This document shows positions 50,515 to 58,143 of a stretch of 64,000 nucleotides of DNA, in pieces. The stretch lies in the NCBI GenBank assembly GCA_041392805.1, contig JAWKLJ010000001.1, positions 1,240,001 through 1,304,000 of the forward strand, in the 5' to 3' direction. The stretch comes from Saprospiraceae bacterium (GTDB lineage Bacteria > Bacteroidota > Bacteroidia > Chitinophagales > Saprospiraceae). The notes below the pieces were generated by a model. The model searched no databases, was not told the DNA's origin, and saw nothing but the letters and a program-made list of their open reading frames with translations. The stretch's first letter is position 1. Every line of letters starts with the position of its first letter. The translations under genes were made by a program, and so were the position numbers.

Positions 50515-50562
50515 CGAGCCATTCCGATCTAAAAGATTGGAATGGCTCGCTATCTATTTTTT
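50515..50562. terminator. Strong hairpin terminator between convergent genes
   Basis: The arms cgagccattccgatct and agattggaatggctcg form a 16-bp stem with one G-T pair and an AAA loop. On the plus strand it is followed by a T-rich run (tatctattttttt), giving a clear terminator for the DUF4293 gene. It may also serve the leftward exbD transcript, although its T tract on that side is weak. Confidence 0.9.
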
Positions 50563-50578
50563 TGAAAAAGTTGCTTCG

Positions 50579-51052
50579 TTAGTTCTTGTCAGGCGTTTTC
50601 TTCGCAGAGTAGTTCACACGAAGCTGACCCGTTTTACGCAATTGCGTTTTGACATCTTGCACAACGCCCATTGTCACCTCACCATCCACACGGAGAGAAG
50701 AAGTAATAAGTGGTCGTTTGCTTTCGGGTACTTTCACCTTATGTTTTTCCAAAAAAAGTGGAATATCACGAACCTCAGCAAATTTATCGCCCAACTGCAT
50801 ACGTGGCTTAGTGCCATAAGTCGTTTGATACTGCTTGGTTGGCTTACCAATATAAAGGTAGTTTACTAGCGATTTTTCTTCCAGTTTTGTCAACTCACTA
50901 GCATAAGGTGTAACTACTTTAACCTTCAGTTCTGCATCCCTCAATACGGTTACCACCATAAAGAAGAAAAGTAACATGAAGATGATATCCGGCAAAGAGG
51001 CCGTAGAAACCTCCGGATCAGACTTGCCTCTTTTTTTACTGAACTTAGACAT
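50579..51052 (-). CDS. ExbD/TolR-type biopolymer transport protein (second copy)
   Basis: A 157-residue protein with one transmembrane helix (LPDIIFMLLFFFMVVTVL) carrying the aspartate that conducts protons in ExbD/TolR, followed by a periplasmic domain. It is last in an apparent four-gene operon (53012 to 50579, leftward). Together with ExbB it should convert proton motive force into mechanical work on TonB or a related partner at the outer membrane. It differs clearly from the other ExbD at 51130-51684, so the pair may form a heteromeric plug. The gap to the preceding gene is 77 bases. Confidence 0.9.
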   Translation of the reverse strand: MSKFSKKRGKSDPEVSTASLPDIIFMLLFFFMVVTVLRDAELKVKVVTPYASELTKLEEKSLVNYLYIGKPTKQYQTTYGTKPRMQLGDKFAEVRDIPLFLEKHKVKVPESKRPLITSSLRVDGEVTMGVVQDVKTQLRKTGQLRVNYSAKKTPDKN

Positions 51053-51129
51053 AGCTTAACGATTTTGCCGATCAGTCAAACTGACCGATAGATGAAGAAA
51101 TATACGGTAGTTAATCGACGATACGCCGT

Positions 51130-51684
51130 CTATTCTTCACCGAAATTAGTAGGTTCAGCCTCTGAAAGTACGAAAGGAATTTCATCCTTAATGGCCTTTC
51201 GATAAGCAATAGGAAGATCATCGCTGTAGTCAATGCCAAATTTACGCTGGCACAGTTCATTCCAAAGTTCATTATAAGCCCCTTTCAATTCGTTATAGAC
51301 CATTAGATAGGTCTCGTATTGGGTACCACGGTCATTTTTGAGCGAGATAATAGCCCTGGTTGGCTTCTCCGCCAAATCCTCCCGTCCGGTAGGGTTTGAT
51401 ATGAATTCTTTGGCATTGGAACGAAGGTCTTCAATACGCATGACCTGCTCTCTTACCAGGAGTTGGTTTTGCGCATTTACCAATACAGCGTAAACGTTGC
51501 GTTCTTTAAGCTTTGTAATATCTGGTTCTTCCTCAGACCAAGGTGGTAGTTTTACCAGGATCCCTTTGTCTTCCGCAATCGTAGTTGTTACGAGGAAGAA
51601 GATCAGCAATAAAAAGGCAATGTCAGCCATTGAGCCGGCATTAATCTCATTGCTCATTCTGTCTCTAGCGCTTTTCTTTGCCAT
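51130..51684 (-). CDS. ExbD/TolR-type biopolymer transport protein (first copy)
   Basis: A 184-residue protein beginning with a basic N-terminus and one transmembrane helix (MADIAFLLLIFFLVTTTIA) bearing the conserved aspartate. The periplasmic part is longer than in many ExbD proteins and contains an added C-terminal helical region (LPIAYRKAIKDEIPFVLSEAE). It lies 15 bases downstream of the 164-residue membrane protein and 77 bases upstream of the second exbD. It is expected to be an inner-membrane component of a TonB-energising complex. Confidence 0.9.
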   Translation of the reverse strand: MAKKSARDRMSNEINAGSMADIAFLLLIFFLVTTTIAEDKGILVKLPPWSEEEPDITKLKERNVYAVLVNAQNQLLVREQVMRIEDLRSNAKEFISNPTGREDLAEKPTRAIISLKNDRGTQYETYLMVYNELKGAYNELWNELCQRKFGIDYSDDLPIAYRKAIKDEIPFVLSEAEPTNFGEE

Positions 51685-51699
51685 GATTGAACCCTTTTT

Positions 51700-52194
51700 T
51701 TATCTGAAAAAATTAATTATTTCGGCAACAGCGAAAGAGGCTCCAGCAACAACTAGCAAAATAGCAGTGGTGGCAATACCTCCACCGATGAATTTGAGGT
51801 TCCCCTCAGTGATCGTTCCGTTACCGGAGGCCGCAAATTTCTCTACAGCACCTAGAATAGAACCGGTTGCCACGCCATCGGCCATTGAGTACGCCGCAAT
51901 AAAAAGAATAGCCAAAACCGCCATCCCAATCAATCCTTTAACAGAACCTTTCAAATCAGTAAAAATTTGAAAAAGACCGAAAAAAAGTAAAGCCAGAATA
52001 GTAAGCGCGACTAATACAATAGCAGCTTTGAGCCCGAAATTAAAAATACCAACTTTTGATATTTCTTCGTCACTCATATTCTCAAAGTCGAAGTTTCCCG
52101 CAGTAGGGAAAGCCCCCACCATAAAAATGATCGTAACGAGTAACCCGAGTCCGAAAGCCAGAGACTGACCGTTCTTGTTTAGAAATTTATACAT
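51700..52194 (-). CDS. Membrane protein of unknown function within the exb operon
   Basis: A 164-residue protein with four predicted transmembrane helices (about 12-28, 52-78, 85-108 and 138-160) and no motif I can assign. It lies between the ExbB/TolQ-type gene (26-base gap) and the first exbD gene (15-base gap), on the same strand. Tight spacing suggests that it is made together with the motor proteins. It could be an accessory subunit of the proton-driven complex; this is inference from position only. Confidence 0.8.
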   Translation of the reverse strand: MYKFLNKNGQSLAFGLGLLVTIIFMVGAFPTAGNFDFENMSDEEISKVGIFNFGLKAAIVLVALTILALLFFGLFQIFTDLKGSVKGLIGMAVLAILFIAAYSMADGVATGSILGAVEKFAASGNGTITEGNLKFIGGGIATTAILLVVAGASFAVAEIINFFR

Positions 52195-52220
52195 AATTGT
52201 GGGTTAAATGCTCGCTAAAA

Positions 52221-53012
52221 TTATTTGAATACGTTATTATCTGCAAGAATATCAACCAATGAAATGGATGCATCCTCCATTTTGTTAACGATTGTGTCAA
52301 TCTTGTTAACAATGTAGTTGTAAAAAACTTGTAGGATAATTGCAACGACCAAACCAAATACAGTCGTCAAAAGAGCCACTTTAATACCACCAGCAACAAC
52401 CGCTGGAGAAAGGTCCCCAACCGCTTCGATACGGTCAAAGGCCTGAATCATCCCGATTACAGTACCCATGAAACCAAGCATCGGTGCAATGGCGATAAAA
52501 AGTGAAATCCATACTAGTCCACGCTCAAGCAAACCCATTTGAACGCCACCATAAGCAACAATCGCTTTTTCTACGGCTTCTGGACCATCTTTAGAAGATT
52601 TCAAACCTTCAAAAAGAATGCTGGCAGTAGGACCCTGGGTAGATTTACATACCTCCATGGCACCTTCCATATCACCATTCTTAAGATTTTCGTCGATTCT
52701 AGCCAATAACTTGTCAGTATTGGTAGTGGCAATATTTAACGTAATGATACGTTCAATACAAAATGCCAAACCTAGAATCAAACACACAAGCACGAAGCTC
52801 ATAAATCGCCAGTCACCATCGATGAAGTACTTCTTCAATAATTGGAAACCGGAATCGGAAGAAGCGTCACTCGATGCCGCGGCCTGATCAGAACCAGCCT
52901 GTGCTAAAAGAACCTCAGTCTGTTCGTCACCTGTGCTTTGCTGTGCATATACGACGCTGCTAGAAAAAACTGCTAATCCCGTAATTAGCAGTAGCGCAAA
53001 TAATTTTCGCAT
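52221..53012 (-). CDS. MotA/TolQ/ExbB family proton channel protein
   Basis: A 263-residue protein with an N-terminal signal-like segment (LFALLLITGLAVFSSSVVYA) and a linker. The three-helix MotA/TolQ/ExbB domain follows, with the family core LFIAIAPMLGFMGTVIGMIQAF and the third helix IKVALLTTVFGLVVAIILQ. It forms the pentameric proton channel that holds ExbD helices. The extra N-terminal membrane segment is common in Bacteroidota ExbB proteins. ATG 53012 is preferred to an in-frame TTG two codons earlier. It is the first gene of the operon that continues with 51700, 51130 and 50579; tRNA-Ser lies just upstream on the same strand. Confidence 0.92.
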   Translation of the reverse strand: MRKLFALLLITGLAVFSSSVVYAQQSTGDEQTEVLLAQAGSDQAAASSDASSDSGFQLLKKYFIDGDWRFMSFVLVCLILGLAFCIERIITLNIATTNTDKLLARIDENLKNGDMEGAMEVCKSTQGPTASILFEGLKSSKDGPEAVEKAIVAYGGVQMGLLERGLVWISLFIAIAPMLGFMGTVIGMIQAFDRIEAVGDLSPAVVAGGIKVALLTTVFGLVVAIILQVFYNYIVNKIDTIVNKMEDASISLVDILADNNVFK

Positions 53013-53062
53013 AGTCAATAAGGTTTTACGATTATTTTAGTTTTTGAATTAAGTCAGGTTAG

Positions 53063-53150
53063 CGGAGAGAGAGGGATTCGAACCCTCGATACCCTTTGGA
53101 GGTATACACGCTTTCCAGGCGTGCCTCTTCAACCACTCGAGCACCTCTCC
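53063..53150 (-). tRNA. tRNA-Ser (anticodon GGA)
   Basis: On the minus strand, the acceptor ggagagg pairs with tctctcc. The anticodon arm cacgc-ctGGAaa-gcgtg gives anticodon GGA. There is a long variable arm, a T arm gaggg-ttcgaat-ccctc and discriminator G. The length is 88 nt including the discriminator; CCA is not encoded. Confidence 0.97.
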
Positions 53151-53314
53151 TTAGCCTCACTTGCAAAAATAAATATTAAGAACTTTTTACAATAATTGTG
53201 AAGTCACAAAAATTGTAAAAAGATGTTACAATTCAAAATTTTTTGACACCGTATAAAGCAGACTGTAATATTTGATGCCTTTTATTTTTCATATCTCCCG
53301 ATTTAAATAACCCG

Positions 53315-54088
53315 CTAATCCAATGATCTAAACAGGTTGCTGGCATTTTTAGTCGTTTTTGAAGCAATTTCAGCAATTGATTTTTTTTTGAGCTCAGCCA
53401 GCTTTTCAGCAACGATTTTGGTGTAAGCAGATTCATTTCGCTTTCCTCGGTAGGGATGTGGGGCTAAATAAGGCGCATCCGTTTCCAAAACGAGGTAATC
53501 CAAATCGATATGTTCGATTATTTCTGCTAAGCCTCCCTTCTTAAAGGTTAGCACACCGCCAATTCCCAGCAAGAATCCAAGATCAATTATCGCTTCGGCT
53601 TGCTCCACCGTGCCGGAAAAACAGTGAAAAATCCCTTTTAACCGTGGTTCATTCATTTGCCGGACCAAGTTAATCAAAATATCAATAGATTCCCTAGAAT
53701 GTATAACAATTGGTAAATCATAAACGACAGCCCATTCCGCCTGTTGAATAAAAGCCCGTTGTTGCTGCTCAAAGAACGTTTTGTCCCAATACAAATCAAT
53801 GCCAATTTCTCCAATGGCTGCAAAGGAACGTTTTTCTAACCATTGATGGACAATGGCTAGCTCTTTTTCGAAATCCTCCTTGACTGAACAGGGGTGTAAA
53901 CCCATCATTGGGAGGCAGTATCCTGGATATTTTGCTTCTAAGGCTAACATCCCTGCAATCGAGTTGCTGTCAATGTTAGGTAAATAACAGGCTTTAACCC
54001 CAGCCGCCTTGGCCCGCTCAATCATTTCATCTCGGTCCGCTTCAAAGCTTTCGGCATAAAGGTGCGTGTGCGTGTCAATCAAATCCAT
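53315..54088 (-). CDS. tatD: TatD family metal-dependent hydrolase/DNase
   Basis: A 257-residue TIM-barrel hydrolase. The N-terminal metal motif DTHTHLY (H7, H9), the GEIGID strand, HSRES, HCFSG and the late ETDAPYL motif are all present, so the active site is intact. TatD enzymes are cytoplasmic metal-dependent 3'-5' nucleases. ATG 54088 is used because MDLIDTHTHLY is the usual start; the frame extends to 54106 without support. The gene is divergent from rnhA (82-base gap), and its downstream side leads to tRNA-Ser after about 160 bases. Confidence 0.92.
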   Translation of the reverse strand: MDLIDTHTHLYAESFEADRDEMIERAKAAGVKACYLPNIDSNSIAGMLALEAKYPGYCLPMMGLHPCSVKEDFEKELAIVHQWLEKRSFAAIGEIGIDLYWDKTFFEQQQRAFIQQAEWAVVYDLPIVIHSRESIDILINLVRQMNEPRLKGIFHCFSGTVEQAEAIIDLGFLLGIGGVLTFKKGGLAEIIEHIDLDYLVLETDAPYLAPHPYRGKRNESAYTKIVAEKLAELKKKSIAEIASKTTKNASNLFRSLD

Positions 54089-54170
54089 GCTCAATCTTTG
54101 CCCCAAAAGTAAAGATTATTATTAAGATTGTTTTGGTGTGTGTCAAGTCATTTTTTGTAGATTTGCCGAT

Positions 54171-54800
54171 ATGGCAAAAAAGCATAAATACTACGTTGTA
54201 TGGGAGGGGCATGAGCCCGGTATTTACAGCTCCTGGCCGGAATGTCAGGCGCAAATAAAAAATTATCCCAATGCCAAATATAAAGCCTTTCCTTCGCAAG
54301 CGGAAGCCACAGCTGCTTTTTTAGGCCAGTATAAGGATTTTACCAAAAGTAAACACCCCAATACGGCTAAAGCTAAATCGCCTCCACAAAATGCCAATAT
54401 CGTATGGGATAGTATCTCGGTGGATGCTGCTTGTAGCGGCAATCCAGGCATCATGGAGTACCAAGGCGTACATACCGTCACCGGCGACCCCATTTTCCAC
54501 CAGAAATTTGACCTCGGAACCAATAATATTGGTGAATTCTTGGCTATTGTTCATGCCTTAGCCATGTTCAAAAAACAAGGGAAGGATACGCCTATCTATA
54601 CGGACTCCAAAACAGCTATGGGCTGGGTCAAAAAGAAAAAGGCCAATACCACCCTGAAAAAATCTGCCAAAACAGCTTACCTCCTCGAATTGGTCGCCCG
54701 CGCCGAAGCATGGCTCAACGAAAATACCTATCCCAATAAAATCATGAAATGGGAGACGGAGCAATGGGGTGAAATACCCGCTGATTTTGGACGTAAGTAG
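54171..54800 (+). CDS. rnhA: Ribonuclease HI with an N-terminal viroplasmin-like domain
   Basis: A 209-residue protein. Residues 1 to about 50 form the small hybrid-binding domain (YVVWEGHEPGIYSSWPECQA, then YKAFPSQAEA), which is found on eukaryotic-type and some bacterial RNases H. After a linker, the RNase H fold starts near residue 80, with the four acidic catalytic residues in SVDAACSGNPG, NIGEFLAIV, IYTDSKTA and IPADFGRK. It cleaves the RNA strand of RNA-DNA hybrids. ATG 54171 is selected because MAKKHKYYVVW is the natural domain start. Confidence 0.93.
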   Translation: MAKKHKYYVVWEGHEPGIYSSWPECQAQIKNYPNAKYKAFPSQAEATAAFLGQYKDFTKSKHPNTAKAKSPPQNANIVWDSISVDAACSGNPGIMEYQGVHTVTGDPIFHQKFDLGTNNIGEFLAIVHALAMFKKQGKDTPIYTDSKTAMGWVKKKKANTTLKKSAKTAYLLELVARAEAWLNENTYPNKIMKWETEQWGEIPADFGRK

Positions 54801-54820
54801 GCTTCTTTGAAAATCCACCT

Positions 54821-54911
54821 TCTCTGATCATTTTTACCGTCAATTGAAAATGAAATTGGAAGCTGTGTCTTTTGCTTCAACTTGACTCAATAGGGCAAAA
54901 ATGATCAGAGA
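54821..54911. repeat. Dispersed inverted-repeat element, copy B
   Basis: The perfect 15-bp arms tctctgatcattttt (54821-54835) and aaaaatgatcagaga (54897-54911) enclose 61 bases containing gtgtcttttgcttcaacttg and actcaa. Interior and right arm match copy A at 36221-36343. It lies downstream of rnhA and upstream of a promoter-like sequence for 55036. Confidence 0.75.
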
Positions 54912-54960
54912 ACTAAAAAAATAATTACCCATTTTGAGCAAAAATAAATACGCGCCAATT

Positions 54961-54993
54961 TTTGTTTTTGAATCAAAAAGCCCTACATCTTTG
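54961..54993 (+). promoter_or_regulatory. Candidate promoter of the 55036 gene
   Basis: TTTG at 54961-54964, a 21-base spacer and CATCTTTG at 54986-54993 (7 of 8 to TAnnTTTG). The start codon is 42 bases downstream. Confidence 0.35.
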
Positions 54994-55035
54994 CAGTGAA
55001 GTTCCAGTGTTTGGAACCGGTAATTCTTAAATGAA

Positions 55036-55596
55036 ATGAAATCCTTTTTTCAATGGGTGGCCAAGCATGCTGCCCTTTCATTTTTTTTGGGTCTTGAATT
55101 ATTCTGCCTAATATTTGGTTTAGTATGGGCGATTAACATTAGCTTTAATAAACCCTACAAAGAAAACCTCAATCACCAGCCTGCTATTGCACAAGTGCTA
55201 GTGATTGCCGAAGAAGCTCAGCTAGATTTTGCGAACACCGAAATGGAAGTATTTAATCTATCTCAAAAGGCCAATTATAAGGTAACTACTGCCGCCAGGG
55301 AAAAGGCGATCGCCGAATTTGCAAAAAATGAAACTGCCGTTTTGGTTTTGTCGCATCAACTTGATGAAAAAGAAATGGCAAACTTGAAAATTAATCCTAA
55401 TAGGCTTCCTCTAAAACAAATGCCATTTGGCAATCCTTCCGGCACTGGAGAACCTACCCTTTTCCTCATTCAGGATAATTCCACTTCTAGTGTAGAAAGT
55501 CAAATTGCCGCCTTCTTCAAGAATGACAAAGCCCAGCAATTGGTTTTTCAAAAATATAATCAAAAGGTTAGAAAGCGTTCCTTTAGGAATGGTTGA
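55036..55596 (+). CDS. Membrane-anchored protein of unknown function
   Basis: A 186-residue protein with one N-terminal transmembrane helix (ALSFFLGLELFCLIFGLVWA) and a periplasmic or extracytoplasmic soluble region of about 145 residues rich in short helices. No domain is recognised. It is a single-gene unit with a promoter-like sequence upstream and a GC-rich hairpin 15 bases after the stop. Codon use resembles that of the neighbours. Confidence 0.7.
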   Translation: MKSFFQWVAKHAALSFFLGLELFCLIFGLVWAINISFNKPYKENLNHQPAIAQVLVIAEEAQLDFANTEMEVFNLSQKANYKVTTAAREKAIAEFAKNETAVLVLSHQLDEKEMANLKINPNRLPLKQMPFGNPSGTGEPTLFLIQDNSTSSVESQIAAFFKNDKAQQLVFQKYNQKVRKRSFRNG

Positions 55597-55610
55597 TAAT
55601 CTTTTCAGAA

Positions 55611-55647
55611 GCGACGGAGCAGAGACGAAAACGCTCCACTCCGTCGC
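55611..55647 (+). terminator. GC-rich hairpin after the 55036 gene
   Basis: The arms gcgacggag and ctccgtcgc (9 bp) contain a nested gagc/gctc pair. A strict T run is absent (gtttccttt follows), so termination is likely but not certain. The gene on the other strand (lactonase) ends 63 bases away. Confidence 0.6.
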
Positions 55648-55709
55648 GTTTCCTTTAATGGCATGTAAGCAAACATGCTCTTAAAATCGGCTTCGTTGCC
55701 TGGTATGCA

Positions 55710-56819
55710 TTAATATTTCATCTTCAAACAAACGGGAGAAGGCATTTTAATCACCTGACCTGTTTCTTTTAGGGATCCATTGTCGGCGTCTATCTCGAAA
55801 ATAACAATGTTATCGCTATTTCGATTGGCGACCAGCAGGTACCGGCCATCCTGGGTAATCATAAATCCTCGCGGATATTCCCCTCCTGTCGCCTGGTGCC
55901 CAAGCTTGCTTAGGTTACCCGTCATTGGATCGACACCATACATAGCCAGGCTGTTGTGTCCGCGATTAGAGACATACAAGAATTTGCCATTGGGATGAAT
56001 CTGGATATCGGCTACCTTAGAAAATTCCTTGAAATCGCTGGGCAGGGTGCTTTCTCTTTGAAGAAAGTCCATTTGCCCGGTTCGTGCCTGATAGGCATAG
56101 GCCGTGACGGATGATTTCAACTCTTCTGCGATAAAAGCAAAACGGCCATTGGGATGAAAAATTAAATGCCGAGGCCCGAATCCTTTTTCAACTTGGAAAC
56201 TTGCTGATTTGGCCATTTTAATTTTGCCTTTTGTTGGCCGAATCTTGTAAGCCACCACCTCGTCATTGCCTAAGTCGGGTACAAAAAGAAAGCGATTATC
56301 TGGCGAAGGGACAGCGGCATGTGCGTGTGCTACCGGACCATTTTCTTTTTGGTAAGGGAAATGACCTAAAAGTGGGCCAATTTTGCCGTCTTCCTCCAAG
56401 GCATAAGCAGCCATGCTCCCTCCGGCGTAATTGGCGACAAATATTTGCTGACCAGTATGATCTGCCTGGATGTAACATGCCCCAGGTGCCAAAGCTGAAG
56501 CATCATTTAATGGGCGCAGATTCCCATTGGTTGGGTCTATGGCAAAAGCCGTTAAAGAAGCCCAGTCTTTTCCCTCCACAATACTTTCTCTATTGGCCGC
56601 ATACAAGAATTGCCCATTGGGATGAAGCGTCAAAAAACTGGGACTCTTTAAATGATCAATCGTATGTAATAACTTGGTCTCTGCACTTTGCAGGTCAAAT
56701 TCATATACATAAATCCCCTTGCTCTCCCTTTCTGAAAAAGTTCCAACATATAGTATCGCTTTTTGTCCATTGGCCCAAAAAGGCATCATCATTAAAAATA
56801 GTAAGGCATTTTTATTCAT
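55710..56819 (-). CDS. Lactonase family beta-propeller protein (6-phosphogluconolactonase-like)
   Basis: A 369-residue protein with a short signal peptide (ALLFLMMMPFWANGQ) and a seven-bladed beta-propeller whose blades repeat HPNGQFLYAANR, HPNGRFAFIAEE and HPNGKFLYVSNR. It opens with AILYVGTFSERESKGIYVYEFD. This is the pattern of the lactonase family that includes cytosolic 6-phosphogluconolactonase (Pgl). The signal peptide points to a secreted relative whose substrate may differ. ATG 56819 is preferred to 56825, which would add only Met-His. Confidence 0.88.
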   Translation of the reverse strand: MNKNALLFLMMMPFWANGQKAILYVGTFSERESKGIYVYEFDLQSAETKLLHTIDHLKSPSFLTLHPNGQFLYAANRESIVEGKDWASLTAFAIDPTNGNLRPLNDASALAPGACYIQADHTGQQIFVANYAGGSMAAYALEEDGKIGPLLGHFPYQKENGPVAHAHAAVPSPDNRFLFVPDLGNDEVVAYKIRPTKGKIKMAKSASFQVEKGFGPRHLIFHPNGRFAFIAEELKSSVTAYAYQARTGQMDFLQRESTLPSDFKEFSKVADIQIHPNGKFLYVSNRGHNSLAMYGVDPMTGNLSKLGHQATGGEYPRGFMITQDGRYLLVANRNSDNIVIFEIDADNGSLKETGQVIKMPSPVCLKMKY

Positions 56820-57009
56820 GTGCATAAATACATTGTCAATTAGGTAAAGCCATCGCTGCTGACATCAGAAGTTTGTCTAGGCAGTTCCCTCGGAAAAATG
56901 CTGATGTCTTGTTGGGTAAAGATACATATTTATTTGCTATCCTAACTCCATATATAAATGCCTAAATATTGCCCTTTTGGGGGGCATATCTGAAATATCT
57001 TCGAAAAAC

Positions 57010-57042
57010 GGTTCCCTAACAATTTTTGCGCTTTTGAGTCAA
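57010..57042 (-). repeat. Dispersed inverted-repeat element, half copy C
   Basis: The minus strand reads ttgactcaaaagcgc and then aaaaattgttagggaacc, matching the interior end and right arm of copies A and B. The other arm is missing. Confidence 0.55.
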
Positions 57043-57264
57043 AGAAGGTGAAAAACAAAAGAATATAAATAGTAAAGCTATTATTCATAAAGGTATTTGT
57101 ATATTTGCCCACTAACCTTCACTGGCTACTAAAACAGTAGCTCTGCGCCCCTTCTAAGGCCGGACGAGGCAGTGCGATAAAATAGGAAGGCGGACTACCT
57201 CTGGTAGTTTAAAATTCGGACTGGGGAATGTTTCTAAGTGTTATAAGGTGTAGCGTTTCCAACC

Positions 57265-57302
57265 TCCCATTTCGTACTTCCGATTTTGTCTATGCTTAGA
57301 CG
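57265..57302 (+). repeat. 38-base dispersed repeat, copy 1
   Basis: Shares 33 of 38 bases with 59770-59807 (core cttccgattttgtc, then tagacg). Both copies are preceded by gcgtttccaac (57253-57263 and 59739-59749). Confidence 0.6.
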
Positions 57303-57325
57303 GGGCCCAGTCGTCTTAGTAGTTT

Positions 57326-57450
57326 GACGGAAATAAAGTAATCAAATTTCTGCTTAAGGTTTCTAAAATTTTGCACACAACCTCCTTTCAGTCAGTTGCT
57401 TAGCAAAATATTTAAAAACCGAAAGTTGATTACTTTATTTTTTTTCCGTC
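57326..57450. repeat. Long imperfect inverted repeat upstream of carbonic anhydrase
   Basis: The outer arms gacggaaataaagtaatcaa (57326-57345) and ttgattactttattt...ccgtc (57426-57450) pair perfectly apart from an extra T run. The pairing continues inward imperfectly (ggtttctaaaattttgc with gcaaaatatttaaaaacc). It could be a MITE-like remnant or an RNA fold in the leader. Confidence 0.7.
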
Positions 57451-57485
57451 CCTTATTTAGAAACTAATAATAAATATTTTAGCAT

Positions 57486-58115
57486 ATGAAAGCTCATACC
57501 AGAGAAACCCAAGCGACAATGACACCTGAGAAATCGCTCCAATTTTTAAAAGAGGGCAATCTTAGGTTTCAGAATAACCTAAAGGCAAACCGAAATCTAC
57601 TGGAACAGGTCAATGATACGAGTGAAGGGCAGTTCCCTTTTGCGACTATTTTAAGCTGCATAGATTCCAGGGTATCTGCCGAGTTGGTCTTTGACCAAGG
57701 ATTGGGAGATATTTTTAGTATCCGAATTGCGGGAAATTTTATCAATGAAGATATTTTAGGTAGCATGGAATTTGCTTCTAAAATAGCTGGTACAAAGCTA
57801 ATTGTGGTACTGGGCCATACCAGCTGTGGGGCCATCAAAGGAGCCTGCGATGATGCAAAATTGGGAAATTTAACCAAATTGATCAGCAAGATCAAGCCTG
57901 CCGTCCATGCGGTAGCCGAACCTAAAGATCCAGCTCTCAGGAATTCTTCCAACCTTGCCTTCGTCGATAGTGTGGCTGAGAAAAATGTCCGCTTAACCAT
58001 GAATAGGATCCTTAAAGAAAGTGAGGTATTAGCAGAAATGGTGCGCAAAGGTGAAATAAAGATAGTTGGCGGCATGTATGATGTAAATTCTGGTGCTGTC
58101 GATTTTTATGAATAG
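57486..58115 (+). CDS. Beta-class carbonic anhydrase
   Basis: A 209-residue enzyme that interconverts CO2 and bicarbonate in the cytoplasm. The zinc ligands are all visible: C58 in SCIDSR, H111 and C114 in GHTSCGA; D60 and R62 form the usual catalytic dyad. It starts with the typical helical segment TPEKSLQFLKEGNLRF. It is followed by an MFS transporter in the same direction with almost no gap, so the two are probably cotranscribed. A repeat-rich, hairpin-rich leader region lies upstream, which could affect expression. Confidence 0.94.
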   Translation: MKAHTRETQATMTPEKSLQFLKEGNLRFQNNLKANRNLLEQVNDTSEGQFPFATILSCIDSRVSAELVFDQGLGDIFSIRIAGNFINEDILGSMEFASKIAGTKLIVVLGHTSCGAIKGACDDAKLGNLTKLISKIKPAVHAVAEPKDPALRNSSNLAFVDSVAEKNVRLTMNRILKESEVLAEMVRKGEIKIVGGMYDVNSGAVDFYE

Positions 58116-58143
58116 TTGCCGCGCTTGGTCACACAAACATGGA

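Larger units (their letters stand above)
56820..57485. other. Long divergent intergenic region with repeats and possible structured RNA
   Basis: A spacer of 666 bases between the lactonase and carbonic anhydrase starts. It contains, from left to right, a half copy of the dispersed inverted-repeat element (57010-57042), an exact TAnnTTTG (TATATTTG, near 57100), and a hairpin-rich segment (about 57115-57240; gctact/agtagc and actacc/ggtagt). A 38-base repeat at 57265-57302 is shared with 59770-59807, and a long inverted repeat spans 57326-57450. No open frame is convincing. Confidence 0.5.

Noticed and set aside
57100..57330. tmRNA, RNase P RNA or SRP RNA
   Set aside because: None of the conserved core sequences of these RNAs was found.
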